Assembly: GCA_033032175.1 (NCBI GenBank)
Contig: CM065328.1
Location: 9,796,690 to 9,860,689 of the forward strand
Direction of reading: 5' to 3'
DNA: 64,000 nucleotides
From: Saturnia japonica
Lineage: Eukaryota; Arthropoda; Insecta; Lepidoptera; Saturniidae
Made by a program: the position numbers and the translations under genes. This document shows, in pieces, positions 32,356 to 43,259 of the stretch. Numbering within the stretch: the first letter of the stretch is position 1; every line of letters starts with the position of its first letter. Below the pieces are notes generated by a model. It was not told where the DNA came from and made no database searches. It saw only the letters and a list, made by a program, of their open reading frames with translations.

Positions 32356-34364
32356 CAACTGTTGTTGATCTTTTTGACCGTCATGCCCCAGTTCGTCCCA
32401 TAAAAATCAAGCATCGTCCTGCTCCTTGGTTTTCAGACCCAATACGTAGGGCAATGTCAAAGCGTGATCGTACATTTCGTAAGTTCAAATGTCACAGGTC
32501 TGATGAAAATTGAGTGCTGTACAAGGCCTTAAGGAACAGATGTAATCTTCTGTGCCGGAACGCCAAACGTCGCTATATTTATAAGCAACTTGAAGTATCC
32601 ACACCTGCTTGCTTATGGATATTTTTAAAGTCGCTCGGACTATGCAAACCCCTGAATAGGGACGATAAAATTCCTATTGATTTGAACTTGTTAAATAAAC
32701 ATTTTGCAAGTGCTACTAAGCTCACACTGAATGTTAAAAATCTTACTCTTAAATTTTTTGCTTGTTTACCCCGTCCTCAGATTGAGCAGTTTGAGTTTTC
32801 CCCTACTAGTGAAGATGAAATTACAAAAATATTCCTAACTCTCAATTCCAAAGCTGTGGGTTGTGATAATATTGGTCGTGTCATGCTACAATATATTTAT
32901 AAGCTTATTCTCCCATGTGTGACTTCTATCATAAACTTTTCTTTAACCACGGGGATTTATCCAGCTTCTTGGAAGAATGCTTATATTGTTCCGCTTTCTA
33001 AAGTTACCAATCCCACAGCTCCTAATCATTTTCGACCTATCTCTATTCTTCCCTTCCTTTCCAAAATTTTGGAATCTATTGTCAATAAACAAGTTACTTC
33101 TTTCCTCACTGACAACAATCTATTAAATCAATTTCAGTCTGGCTTTCGAACCGCCCATAGTACTACTACTGCTCTGCTTACGATGACAGAAGATGTTAGA
33201 TCTAATATGGAAAAAAGTATGGTCACAGTATTGGTCCTTATTGATTTTAGCAATGCATTTAATGCTGTTGACCACGATCTTCTGATTGCCGCTCTTTCTT
33301 GTCTTCAGTTTTCACCCTTAGCACTGGAATGGTTTTCTTCTTATCTCCGAGATCGTCACCAGGCTGTTCACGTCTATGATGGCGAATCAGATTGGTGTGC
33401 TCTAGAAGCTGGTGTTCCCCAAGGCGGCATTCTTTCTCCGTTACTTTTTTCTATTTTTATAAACTTACTTACGCCTATTTTACAATCCCACTACCATCTC
33501 TATGCTGATGACCTGCAATTGTATCTGCATTGCGAAATAAAGAATCTTCCTTCTATAATCAATAATTTAAACAAGGACCTCTCAAGTTTACTTTCCTGGT
33601 CTGAATCATACGGGATTTATGTTAATCCAACTAAGTGTCAATCCATTATAATTGGTAGCTCAAAACAGCTTGCTAAAATAGACTTTAATTCATTGACTCC
33701 TCTTCAATACAATAAATGTACCATTCCTTACTCAACTACGGTGAAAAATCTTGGTATCATCTTCGATACTAAATTATGCTGGGCAGACCAAGTCAAGGAA
33801 GTTAGTAGAAAATTTTATGCTTCTCTTCATTCTCTCATGCGTTTGAAAAACTTTCTTCCTGTTAATACTAAGATTTCCCTAGTGAATACTCTTCTTATAC
33901 CACTTCTGGATTATGCAGACGTTGCTTACTTGGACCTCTCAGAAAATCTCTTAAATAAATTTGATCGTCTACTCAATAACTGTATCCGTTTCATCTTCCG
34001 TCTTCGGAAGTTTGATCATGTTTCTGAATACCGGGCCAGGTTGAAATAGCTACCTTTTCGGCAACGTAGGAATATAAGAATACTTTGTCTTCTTTTCTCG
34101 GTACTTAATAATCCCAAATCCCCAAAATATTTAAAAATACTTTTTCAATCTCTCGCGGATACGCATAATAGACAGCTAAGGTCTTCTGATTCTTTAATTC
34201 TCAGTATACCAAGTCATCATACTAATTTCCGCGACCAATCCTTCGCCGTTACAGCAGCACGACTGTGGAATTCGCTTCCTATCAATATCCAACTGGCCAA
34301 CTCTCGAAATTCCTTCAAGTATTCGCTACGTAGGTTTTACTTGGAGCAATTGAATACTTCTTAA
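32346..34364 (+). pseudogene. 5'-truncated CR1/Jockey-group LINE ORF2 (reverse transcriptase)
   Basis: One frame runs from about 32346 to the TAA at 34362, broken only by TGA at 32511 and TAG at 34047. It opens with the linker after the endonuclease (HAPVRPIKIKHRPAPWFSDP), so the endonuclease domain is lost. The RT domain has FRPISILPFLSKILE, QSGFRTAHSTTTAL, motif A LIDFSNAF (residue ~242 of the main 511-codon part), motif B GVPQGGILSPLLF (~300) and motif C YADD (~329). The tail has CLLFSVLNNP and AARLWNSLPINIQ. An active element would copy its RNA at a nicked chromosomal site; this copy cannot. RT motifs place it in the CR1/Jockey group; the clade is not settled. Confidence 0.92.
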
Positions 34365-34527
34365 TAATATATAATCTTAATAATCGTTATAAACTTTTTT
34401 TTTTATTAAACTTTACATTATGCACACCTTGCATATACCTTTCCCTTGCTCCCTTGGAAGACTGGCAGAGAATGCTTTTTAGCATTAAGTCCTCCATTTG
34501 TACTTTTTTTTTGTGCAATAAAGAATA
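34365..34527 (+). repeat. LINE 3' UTR with AATAAA
   Basis: Continues from the ORF's TAA through CATTATGCACACCTTGCATA and GAATGCTTTTTAGCATTAAG (the latter with a short palindrome) to AATAAA at 34517-34522. It aligns with the end of segment C, which marks it as the family's 3' UTR. Confidence 0.75.
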
Positions 34528-34532
34528 TAATA

Positions 34533-34795
34533 ATCTTTCGCGTGCAGCACGACTGTGGAATTCGCTTTCTATCAACATACAATTAGCTAACTCTCGGGAT
34601 TCCTTCAAGTAATCGCTACGTAGGTTTTACTTGGAGCAGATGAATATGTACTGGATTTTGCTTACTAAACATTATGCACATCTTGCATATACTTTGCTCT
34701 CGTTCTCACGGAAGACTTGTGTGAATGCTTTTTAACATTAAGTACTCCAAATGTAGTGTTATGTACAATAAAGAATTAAATAAATTGACAGTATT
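34533..34795 (+). repeat. LINE 3' segment C
   Basis: Starts GCGTGCAGCACGACTGTGGA, repeats segment A (32206-32355) and goes on through CATCTTGCATATACTTTGCT to AATAAA at 34767-34772. It is a third copy of the same 3' end within 2.6 kb. Confidence 0.75.
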
Positions 34796-35339
34796 GGGTT
34801 CTGTTTCGCAATCATTGATTGACATAATCCATGACAGATCAAGCGAGCCCCATAGGAATTCTGACATATTTTATGAGACAACCTAGTGTAGTTGTGATGT
34901 AGTGCTCTTCGCTTGATTTCTCAGGGGAGGACGATACGACCTCGACGCGGCGCGGAGCCCCTACTGGCTTTATTGCACTGTCTAAAATTATAAGCTGCTT
35001 GTATTCGGACTTATAACATCGTCGTTGAAAAAATACTATAGTCGAGGACCTTCCGAGACATCATTGCTTCATTTTCACGCACTTGAGTTGTCGTAAACAT
35101 TCTGTAGGTAAATAATTTTTAGAGTCCGACCGTAACGGGATTTTCAGCCGAAAACGAATCTTCGGGCTCGGTTTTAGTTTTGAGGAAATCGAAACTTATT
35201 TAGACATTTTTACAATTCTGATTAAAATTCATATTATTTACTCAAATTACGTGTATTTTTAGTATTTTATACACATACCCAGATAGTTAATTCGTCTTAA
35301 AAAAATATAAATAGAATTGAATTATGTATATAACAAAAA
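34796..35339. other. Unassigned stretch
   Basis: A G/C-rich patch at 34925-34970 (GACCTCGACGCGGCGCGGAG) has no frame. Nothing is recognised. Confidence 0.4.
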
Positions 35340-35710
35340 AACCTACACTGTGGGTATTTCTTAGAGGATAGACTGCCATTAACTTTTTGTAGATCTTTTT
35401 AATGTCTACAATCATGTAGGACAATAATTTGCTATATATCTCTTATAGTTTACTCAGTGTAATTCATTTAAGCGATTGAATTGACTTTCCGTAATCAGTT
35501 TTTATTTATTTATGCGGAACCCTATTTATTTTTCTAAAATAAAAGTTGCCTAAGTTACTCCTTAACGCATCAGCTATCTACCAGTGAATGTCTCGTCAAA
35601 ATCGAAACAAATAAACAGGTAGACAAAAATTAAAAAAATGGGCTTTTTGAAAAAAAAAGAAGTTATTTTGAAATTATAAACGGACACTTCAATGATATTA
35701 AATGTATAGA
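35340..35710 (-). mobile_element. Helitron-like family 1, 3'-truncated
   Basis: The 5' end (AATGTATAGA|T on the plus strand) is intact and the interior keeps AACAAATAAACAGGTAGACA and CTCTTATAGTTTACTCAGTG. The CTAG end with its hairpin is lost. Confidence 0.7.
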
Positions 35711-35859
35711 TAAAAGTATATAAAGCAATTCATTGGCATGGTGGTTAATTTTGTACCTTCCGTTGGGAAGAAGATACAGGCAGGCCTTTCTCTAGCAGTG
35801 GGATACGAACAGGCGGATATTATTTTTATAATATTATTATGCAATTCAAGCTAATACAA

Positions 35860-36030
35860 AAAAAAGAAAACCAACTTAATGATATTGAAGAATTTCGTCG
35901 TATGTGTTCGAAGTTGAAGGCCCTATGTCAATGAAAATTCAACCACCACCACCACTTCTATCCAAGAAAAAAATAATCATCCAAAATCGGTTTATAAACA
36001 AAGAAGTTACGGCTGAACATAAAAAAAAAA
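35860..36030 (+). repeat. Interspersed repeat Y, left part
   Basis: GTATGTGTTCGAAGTTGAAG, GTCAATGAAAATTC and CAAAATCGGTTTATAAACAA match the Y series. Before it, 35775-35820 (TTCTCTAGCAGTGGGATACG) resembles an RTE-type LINE tail. Confidence 0.5.
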
Positions 36031-36050
36031 TTATAATAATAATATATACA

Positions 36051-36552
36051 CTAGCTGTGCCCCACGGCTTCACCCTTTTTTTTTATCCGAAAAACACCGC
36101 ACCGCCAACGCACCCGCGTAGTCTATCTTAATTGTTTTCACTTCCCGGAAGTACAAATTATTTTAATTTTTCATTATCTCCTGAACTATGCGTCCAAATG
36201 TCATGCTCTAAAGGCAAAATTTTACTTAAAAAATTTTCTTTATGATGAAGTAACTTTTGTTCGCAAGTATTAATATGCCATGTCTAAAAAAAGTGTATTT
36301 ACGTATCATCAACAACGCACGCAGATACAGTAGTTCGGGAGGGCTGTCACTTCCGACTTCTTAATAAAAATCAATATTTAAGGATACCTAAGTTTTGTAG
36401 CCTAATGATAGATACCCTAACTATTCCACGTGAGTTTGGCTAACATATACAAAAACAAATTTTCTAATCTGACGGTTAGTTCCAGAGTTTAGCGTGGTTA
36501 AAAAAACAAAGAAACAAAAACTTTTTCGCTTTATTATATTAATTAGTATAGA
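36051..36552 (-). mobile_element. Helitron-like family 2
   Basis: The plus strand begins A|CTAGCTGTGCCCCACGGCTT and shares CACCC, ATTATCTCCTGAAC, TGCGTCCAAATG, CTTTATGATGAAGT and AGCCTAATGATAGATACC with the copy at 4110. It ends near TAGTATAGA at 36552, here followed by C rather than T. Confidence 0.65.
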
Positions 36553-37110
36553 CTTCAAGTGAGTATATTTCCGTCTTTTGTTGAAGTCAGTTAACAAATT
36601 AATCAGATCGAATATGACCTATATAGCGAATTCAAACGTGTTAATTTCGACGGACGCTGTATTATCAAAGCGAGAATTTAATCGATAACCACTTACTAGA
36701 GGGCGCTGTGAGCGACGTGCGAATCATTGACGTATTAAATTGATGTACTAGAGGTGACCTACAACACCTTGCCCGTGTTAAGGTAGGCAGATTGCATCTA
36801 GTTTCTTTTTAGAGGTCTGTCCGTATGTCAAAACCCTTTTTCTCGATAACGGTTTGAGATAGAAGAATGAAATTAATACTGAATACTAAAGTGTTTAATT
36901 GCAATAAAAAAATCAAGTTTCTAGGTTAGCGCAATAAACAGTTATCGCACTTCAAACTAAAAGTCTCACCAATGACCAATTCAAAACCTATAGAGTACTT
37001 CCCGGAGACGTACAATCTTGAAATTTAGCACGAAGGAAGGTTTTTCTTAGTTTTTGTATATTATGTGTATTTATAAATAAACATTTTATTAACAATTATC
37101 ATTAAATTAA
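36553..37110. other. Unassigned stretch
   Basis: No gene or known repeat is seen. Confidence 0.4.
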
Positions 37111-37265
37111 TACGTGAGAAGAAAATTTCGGACATCCTTTTACGTGTATTGCGTTTTGGCGAATGAGTTGTGAGTTTTGGCATGGTTAAAGTTTATATGG
37201 AGTAGGAGTTCAGAAAGCTAAAATTTATCAGCTATAATATCAGTTAATTAAATAAATTAATACTT
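37111..37265 (+). mobile_element. Helitron-like family 4, 5' fragment
   Basis: TAATACGTGAGAAGAAAATT, TTTTGGCATGGTTAAAGTTT and CAGAAAGCTAAAATTTATCA are the 5' third of the family seen in full at 39888. It breaks off after AAATTAATACTTTG. Confidence 0.65.
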
Positions 37266-37574
37266 TGAAAGTTTCAGAGTTTCCCTCACTGATCCATTTC
37301 AATGTTTACACCCTGTATAGTGAAAGGATCTTCTTTAATACTAGGTGTCGGTGTCCCAACCAGTTTTTTTTTATATGTATGGGTAATCTGATATATGGTC
37401 ATTTGATTCCAAACGCAGAGTAGCTTGTATAGTACTAAATAATTTGTTGATATGACATTAAACATTCAACAAACAAAGTCTCGGCCTGTGCAAGATTCAA
37501 ACCCACGTACTGCGTCAAGAGGTCTATCAAGTTAATCGCTCCCTAATTACGTATTTTTTATAATAACTGGTCTC
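37266..37574. other. Unassigned, with a tRNA-like scrap
   Basis: At 37485-37515 the minus strand has GTGGGTTTGAATCTTGCACA, a B-box-like motif of a SINE head. Nothing else is seen. Confidence 0.35.
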
Positions 37575-37700
37575 ATTGACGGTAATGCCCCTGATGAGCA
37601 GCACAGCACAGTCCAAAGACAACGGTGACCACCGAGTGATCTAAATCAGTCGTCCATCGCAAAATCCATTTTTACTGTATACTACGAGGCCCGGCAGACG
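37575..37700 (+). repeat. Repeat X fragment
   Basis: ACGGTAATGCCCCTGATGAG, then CAGTCCAAAGACAACGGTGA and CCACCGAGTGATC match repeat X at 2.4 (inverted) and 62.8 kb. Confidence 0.5.
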
Positions 37701-37820
37701 TTATTCTGCCATAACTCGACCACAGTACTACAGCGCCACCTATCCCGAATTCATTCCCCATAAAAACGTTTCTGAGACCGGTAATGAATAAAACAAAAAT
37801 ATTATTACGTATATCCATCA

Positions 37821-38496
37821 CTAGCTGACCCGCGCAACTTCGTCTGCCTAACATAAGAGAGAGATAGTGAGACGTAGGCAGAGACAAATAGCAATTATTG
37901 TCGTAGGCGCCTACAATACAATTTATAGGCGCCGCCCGCCTGCCACATTATTCCGCTAAAATGCAAGCGCGGTATTTGATTATTATTTAGCTGCCGAGTT
38001 ATTTTAATACTGTGATATCTCCTAAGATATTTATTGAAATTAAACAATGTAAAGGGCAATTTTGTCCAAAATTAAATACTTGTGATGAATAACGTATTTA
38101 TTTCGATAAGTATTAATACCATGTATATAAAAACACCTTCACAAATAATGCATTATTTTAGAACAAATTTTATTACCATTAAAAAGGTTATATTGCGTCA
38201 ACATTAAAAGATAGATATATGCAATCGAAGACTTTTTTAGAATTTTGTAAGAGAAACAATTTCGTCACACATCTTTGTTGTGTAACTTTAACAATTTGCG
38301 CAGTGCACGCAATGGAAACTTTCAAAAGGAATTAATTTTCCACGTTTTTGCAACATAATTTTCATTGATGCTCCGCTCCTATTGGTTGTAGCGTGATGTT
38401 ATATAGCATATAGTTTTTTTTTGATAAATGGGCTAAAATAATTTTTCCATTCCAACCAAACAAACAAACTCTTCAGCTTTGTAAAATTAGTATAGA
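37821..38496 (-). mobile_element. Helitron-like family 3, full length (676 bp)
   Basis: The plus strand reads A|CTAGCTGACCCGCGCAACTT at the left and AATTAGTATAGA|T at the right, giving TC after A and CTAG before T on the minus strand. GTAACTTTAACAATTTGCGC and TTGTAGCGTGATGTTATATA are inside. There is no Rep/helicase frame. Confidence 0.72.
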
Positions 38497-38539
38497 TTTG
38501 AAGCTTGAGTTACGGCTTAAGTTCATAAAAAAAAAAAAA

Positions 38540-38930
38540 AAACTGGAAATAAATTATTAAAACAAAAAGCAGACTGCAACAAAAATACTTGACAAATTAT
38601 AGTTTTTATTTTTTATTTGATTCCCAGATATCGTACTTTAATATTAAATCTGGGCGACCAAGCTTTGCTATCTTAAAAAATACCTATGTAGGTAAACTTG
38701 GAATAAAAAATTTCATCCAAACTGTTGGAGCCGTTTCCAAAAAAATAATTACATATATACAATACTTACTACTACAATACAATACAAAAATTGCTCACTT
38801 AATAGTATTCGATATAACCAGATGTCATTCGCGCAGTTAAGATAAATCTAACGACACCTCTGCTAAAATCCATCAAGTAATTTAGGCTTCAGAGCATGCC
38901 AAAGAAATAGATCATATAAATAAATAAATA
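38540..38930 (+). repeat. Interspersed repeat Y, right part
   Basis: ATTTGATTCCCAGATATCGT, TAACGACACCTCTGC and AGAGCATGCCAAAGAAATAG match the 27.98 and 44.3 kb copies. A 38675-38770 middle part is extra relative to them. Confidence 0.55.
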
Positions 38931-39043
38931 AATCATAACCCTCCTATAACGTTGTCGGGCAAAATAAATTTTGCTAACATTTTCAAATTTTCCGGGTAAC
39001 TTTATAAATTTTTCTTCCTCTGATAATCTTGAACTATTAATTA

Positions 39044-39807
39044 GGGCGACTTGCGCAACATTTCATTTAACTCAGTGCTAAACAAAATTAGTTAATTACA
39101 GTTAGCCTCTTAAATGGATTTATCGTAAACGCATTTAGGGTCAACTTGCACGAGATATACAGTGCGCTGATTTAGTGAAACATAATTAGCGAGTCGGTAA
39201 AGCATTCTCTGTGTTCCGTTTCACATTTTGACGAGTTTCTTATCCCAAAAAGCGCGAAGACTTATAAACGTGCATAGTTTGTTGTCTGTCAAAATCAATT
39301 GAATACATGAAAATAGTGCAATTATCTTTTAATAGATACGAGTGAGAAATGTGGTAAAAGTGTTTACCACGCTGATGGCCCCTATGATGTCTCTGTTCTT
39401 TAATTCCCATAATTTTATACACAATTTGTATTTTTAAATCATATGGAGACACATAAACGTATTTAGTGGCGCTAAATAGCCATTTTTGGGTATTTCACTT
39501 TCACATTTCGTTAAACATATTTAGCAATTAGTTTTTCTTTGTGCATGACGCTAATTCTGTTTAACCACTTTAAATACGTTTAGTCTTACTATAATCATGT
39601 TTAAACATGTTACGCAAGTGGCCATAAGAATTTAAAGAGTAATTATTCAAATCTTTTGTATTCGTTCTCTGACTATTTAACTTTGACAGTTCGTTAAACA
39701 TATTTAGCAATTAGTTTTTCTTTGTTCATGACGCTAATTCTGTTTAACCACTTTAAATGCGTTTAGTCTTGCTATAATCATGTTTAAACATTTTACGCAA
39801 GTCGCCC
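39044..39807. mobile_element. TA-flanked inverted-repeat element (MITE-like)
   Basis: The left end GGGCGACTTGCGCAACATT and the right end, read inward, GGGCGACTTGCGTAAAATG are inverted copies. Each is directly flanked by TA (39042-39043 and 39808-39809), as in Tc1/mariner-type insertion. The interior has no transposase frame but repeats short motifs around GCGTTTAG and TAAACGCATTTAGGG. TTA/TAA flanks could also suggest PIF/Harbinger, but the 3-bp flanks are not the same on both sides. Confidence 0.7.
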
Positions 39808-39861
39808 TAAGAATTTAAAGAGTAATTAGTCAAATATTTTGTATTTGTTCTCAAGTAATGA
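39505..39861. repeat. 183-bp tandem duplication across the MITE end
   Basis: CGTTAAACATATTTAGCAAT begins at 39509 and again at 39692. Both units continue through CATGACGCTAATTCTGTTTA and GTTTAAACAT to AAGAATTTAAAGAGTAATTA and TTTGTATT. The unit thus includes the element's right terminus plus about 50 bp of outside DNA. In the first unit the terminal bases are changed (GTGGCCATAA for GTCGCCCTAA). Confidence 0.88.
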
Positions 39862-39887
39862 GCTTACATACAAACATTATATTTATA

Positions 39888-40256
39888 TCTATATATTAAT
39901 ACGTGAAGCAAGAGCTTTCTACCCCTTTTTAAGCGTATTACGTGCACGGAAGATTGTGAGATTTGGCATGGTTAAAGTTTATATGAAGAAGGAGTGCAGA
40001 AAGCTAAAATTTATCTATAATAGGTGTAACTAATATATTAAATTAAATAAATTAATACTGCGTATCCTAACCCGACCAGTACCACTGAACTTAAACCCCC
40101 CATAATATTGACATTGAAACTCAATGAAAAGTGACAGCAAGTGATGTAAATAATAATACTCATTGTTTAGGTTCATGAATACTGCAAATGTCAAACAGAA
40201 AATAGTCTATGATCAAAAAGTCGCTGGTCGAATTTCAACCTTAGGGTGATCGCTAA
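39888..40256 (+). mobile_element. Helitron-like family 4, full length (369 bp)
   Basis: Starts TCTATATATTAATACGTGAA and ends CTAA before T (CTRR-type). GGTCGAATTTCAACC forms the terminal hairpin with one mismatch. TTTGGCATGGTTAAAGTTTA and GACATTGAAACTCAATG lie inside. It is the most complete member here. Confidence 0.8.
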
Positions 40257-41237
40257 TATATATAGATGTACGTAGATAAGCAGGTGACTATGACGTGCCG
40301 TAAACTCTCATTGCTTTACAGATAAGTACGCGTCGCGTCTCGCTTCCTGTAAATACACAGAGTATTGTACAATTACAGAGACTGCACCAATATATCAACC
40401 GGTTAATTTTTTTATGTGTAATATCTTTCCTGTAATCTGTGGGAGTAATTTCGTGAAAAGGTAAAGAAGTGAGTAACAGGAAGCCGGGGAAGTGCGAACT
40501 ATTTGAATTGACCATGAGCGTGCGCGGTAGTAGAGTTGGCCGTCAGATGTTACCAAAACATTTTTCAAGAAGTTGGTATAGTCAGCCAACAGTGTGTGCT
40601 CGTGTGTGACGATAAAGAGAAAGGGAAATAGAGAAAGAGAACGCATCAGCTGTGCGCTTAACTTACAGTGTTGTGTATAAAGTGTGCTGCTTTATAAAGT
40701 AATTTATATGTGTAAACTATATTAAGTAAGAATTTACACATCATGTGAGACTACTGCAAGGCTCGATCGTTTTTTAGGTCTACATTACTAAATATTTATT
40801 CTGTCTGTACATGTAATTTTTCCAAATTTCCCGATATACATACCTACATACACTGAGATTGCGAAAATTACATTGAAATCATTTTTTGTGTCTGTTTGTA
40901 CACCTGGGTTTAACTTAAAAACAGCTTGACCGATGTTTATCGAATTTTCTGCACGGGAAAATTATATCATAAGCCGATCAAGAATTTTCAATGATTCTTC
41001 AAAAAAAATGTTGTGTATTACTTCTTAAAATAATTATTAATTTCGTACACAGGACGTATTAGTCATTCCAAGATTGGTGGGCTATAAAAAATGATACAAC
41101 ATATTAATTTATTTTACCCATTCATAATTATATTTGTAATATTTACGTTACCAAAAAAATTGCAAAAATATAAGAAGTATAATGGGATGCCTGACAGATG
41201 TACCACTAGGTCAAAATTTTATATTGAAATAAGAATA
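40257..41237. other. Unassigned stretch
   Basis: 40390-40680 is coding-like in composition (for example GACCATGAGCGTGCGCGGTA) with overlapping 75-83-codon minus-strand frames, but no domain can be named. A purine run (AGAGAAAGGGAAATAGAGAAAG) is at 40616-40638. The rest is AT-rich. Confidence 0.4.
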
Positions 41238-43259
41238 CAGTTGTAAACTCTTTATAACGTTATCCTTTATAACGATAAACTCCCTATAACGTTGAAGTGA
41301 GCCCAACTTGGTTGGTTTGCGTTAAAACCCACATATTGAAACAATCTTTATAGCGATACGCCATTCTCTATTACGAAGAAATGTGTTCATATTTTTAGAC
41401 AGTTAATATTTATTATCGGTATTATTTTTTATTATCAGGTAACAAAAGACTTTGAAGCTCCGAAACATCAGAGGTCGGTCTAGCTTTTGTTATCCTTAAT
41501 TGCCTTGAACACGTGCAGTATGACGCATTGTTTTCTCTCTCGGAAGTGATGGTCTTCGACCAAGCATACTGGGTACCTATCGTATTATCAGTCGTAAACC
41601 TACTTTGAAACTGTTAACATGGCCAGTAAACGGAAAGCGATTAGTGTTGACAAAAAAGTTTTTGTGATACGTGCGATTGAAAAGGGAGAAAATAAAAGTG
41701 ACGTTGGAAGGCGTTTTGATCTAAGTCAATCCACTGTTGCTACCATTTGGAAAAACCAAAAAACAATTCTACAGGCGGCGCTGGAAGGAAACTCTTCTAA
41801 AAAATTAAGAGAGTCAAAATTCGAAGGCTTAGATCAGGCAATGTTGTCGTGGTTTAACAATCAGCGCCAGAATAATGTACCCATCTCGGGGACAATTGTA
41901 AAATCTAAGGCTGAAAAATTTGCCAACCAACTTGGCATAATTGACTTTAAAGCATCTGAAGGTTGGCTCGGAAAATTTACGCACCAACACCAAATTACGT
42001 ACGGTAAAATGAACGGGGAGGCGTGGGATGTCGATATGAATGTGACTAACAATTGGATTAGTACAGTGTGGCTTAAATTAAAGATGAAGTACTCACCAGA
42101 AGACATTTTTAATGAAGATGAAATTGGCCTTTTTCAAGTTGACTCCCGAAAAAACTTTAAAATTCAAAGGGGAAAAATATGTTGGAGGAAAACTGTCTAA
42201 AGAGCGTATTACAGTTCTAGTGGCTGCCAATATGAGTGGCACAGAAAAAAGAAAGCTCTTAGTTATAGGCAAATCGAAAAACCCTCGATGTTTCAAGAAC
42301 ATAAAACAGTTGCCAGTTACGTACAAAGCAAACAAGTCAGCTTGGATGACATCGCAAATTTTTGAAGAGGAAGTGAGAAAATGGGATGCTGAATTAAAAT
42401 CACGGAAAATCTTGATTCTAGTAGACAATTGTCCTGCTCACCCAATCATATCTAATCTTCGAAACATAGAGTTAGAATTTTTCCCAGCTAATACAACCAG
42501 TATTTTACAACCAATGGATCAGAGTTTAATTAAAAGTCTAAAGGGCCACTATAGACGGAAAATGTTGATGGATATGATCGAAACTGACGGCAAGGTCTCG
42601 ATAAACATGCTACAAGCAGTGAACTTCTTATCAAAAGCCTGGCAAGAGGTAACAGCAGCCACTATCCAACATTCTTTTTGACATGCTGGATTATGTAGTG
42701 GCCAAGAAATGAACCAATTTGACAGTGAAGACAATCTACCACTGAGTGAATGGGTAAGCCAGTTCAACATACCAAACAATTTTAACGAAGATCTACAATC
42801 GTACGAAAATATAGAAGAGGATGTAGCCACAACTGGTACACTTACAGATGAACAAATTGTTGATTTAGTGTTAAAAAGTCAGGAAACACCCGATAATCAA
42901 GATGAAGAAGATGATCAAGTGGAAAAGCCGAATCACCACCAACAATTCAACAAGCTCTAGATGCCGCTAAGTTGGTAGATTTTTTTTTATTGTTTAATCA
43001 AGACGATTCCACCACATATCTAGATATGAATAGAATACATAAAATAATACAAAACAAGTACTGGCATAGCAAAAAACGTCAGACAAAGTTATCAGACTAT
43101 ATGTGTAAACAATAATTTATAAGCATTTATTATCTAAGACATACATATTAAAAATTCTTGTTAATTTGGTTTTTTTTCGTTCACTTCATATAACGATAAC
43201 TCTCTATAACGACAAAAAATGCTTAGTCCCTTGAGTTTCGTTATAAAGAGTTTATACTG
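41238..43259 (+). mobile_element. Tigger (pogo-type) DNA transposon, both ends intact
   Basis: The element starts CAGTTGTAAACTCTTTATAA and its right end, read inward, is CAGTATAAACTCTTTATAAC, terminal inverted repeats of about 21 bp with one small gap. TA lies on both sides (41236-41237 and 43260-43261), the pogo/Tigger target duplication. Inside each end the motif TATAACG recurs (41254, 41269, 41291 at the left; 43188, 43205 at the right), giving extra sub-terminal repeats. The 2022-bp unit carries one transposase gene, now broken. The length is typical of autonomous Tigger elements. Confidence 0.93.
41619..42960 (+). pseudogene. Tigger transposase, one frameshift and one stop
   Basis: Starts at ATG 41619. 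Residues 1-60 are a CENP-B-type helix-turn-helix (ISVDKKVFVIRAIEKGENKS), then a CENPB DNA-binding region (ending FKASEGWLGKFTHQH), then the DDE nuclease. The first Asp is in FNEDEIGLF (about 42111-42134), the second in LVDNCPAHP (42420), the third in LQPMDQSLI (42510). The second and third Asp are 30 residues apart. A frameshift in the T5 run at 42130-42134 is most simply a one-base insertion. The TGA at 42679 stands where relatives have Arg in an RHAG-like motif, fitting CGA to TGA. The acidic C-terminus (42709-42957) stays open. The ancestral protein cut and pasted the element at TA sites. No other element in the window carries its inverted repeats. Confidence 0.93.

Noticed and set aside
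39505..39861. CRISPR-like or satellite array
   Set aside because: There are only two 183-bp units, without spacers, in a eukaryotic repeat context.
41861..42830. Minus-strand frames of 81-111 codons across the Tigger
   Set aside because: Antisense shadows of the transposase coding strand.
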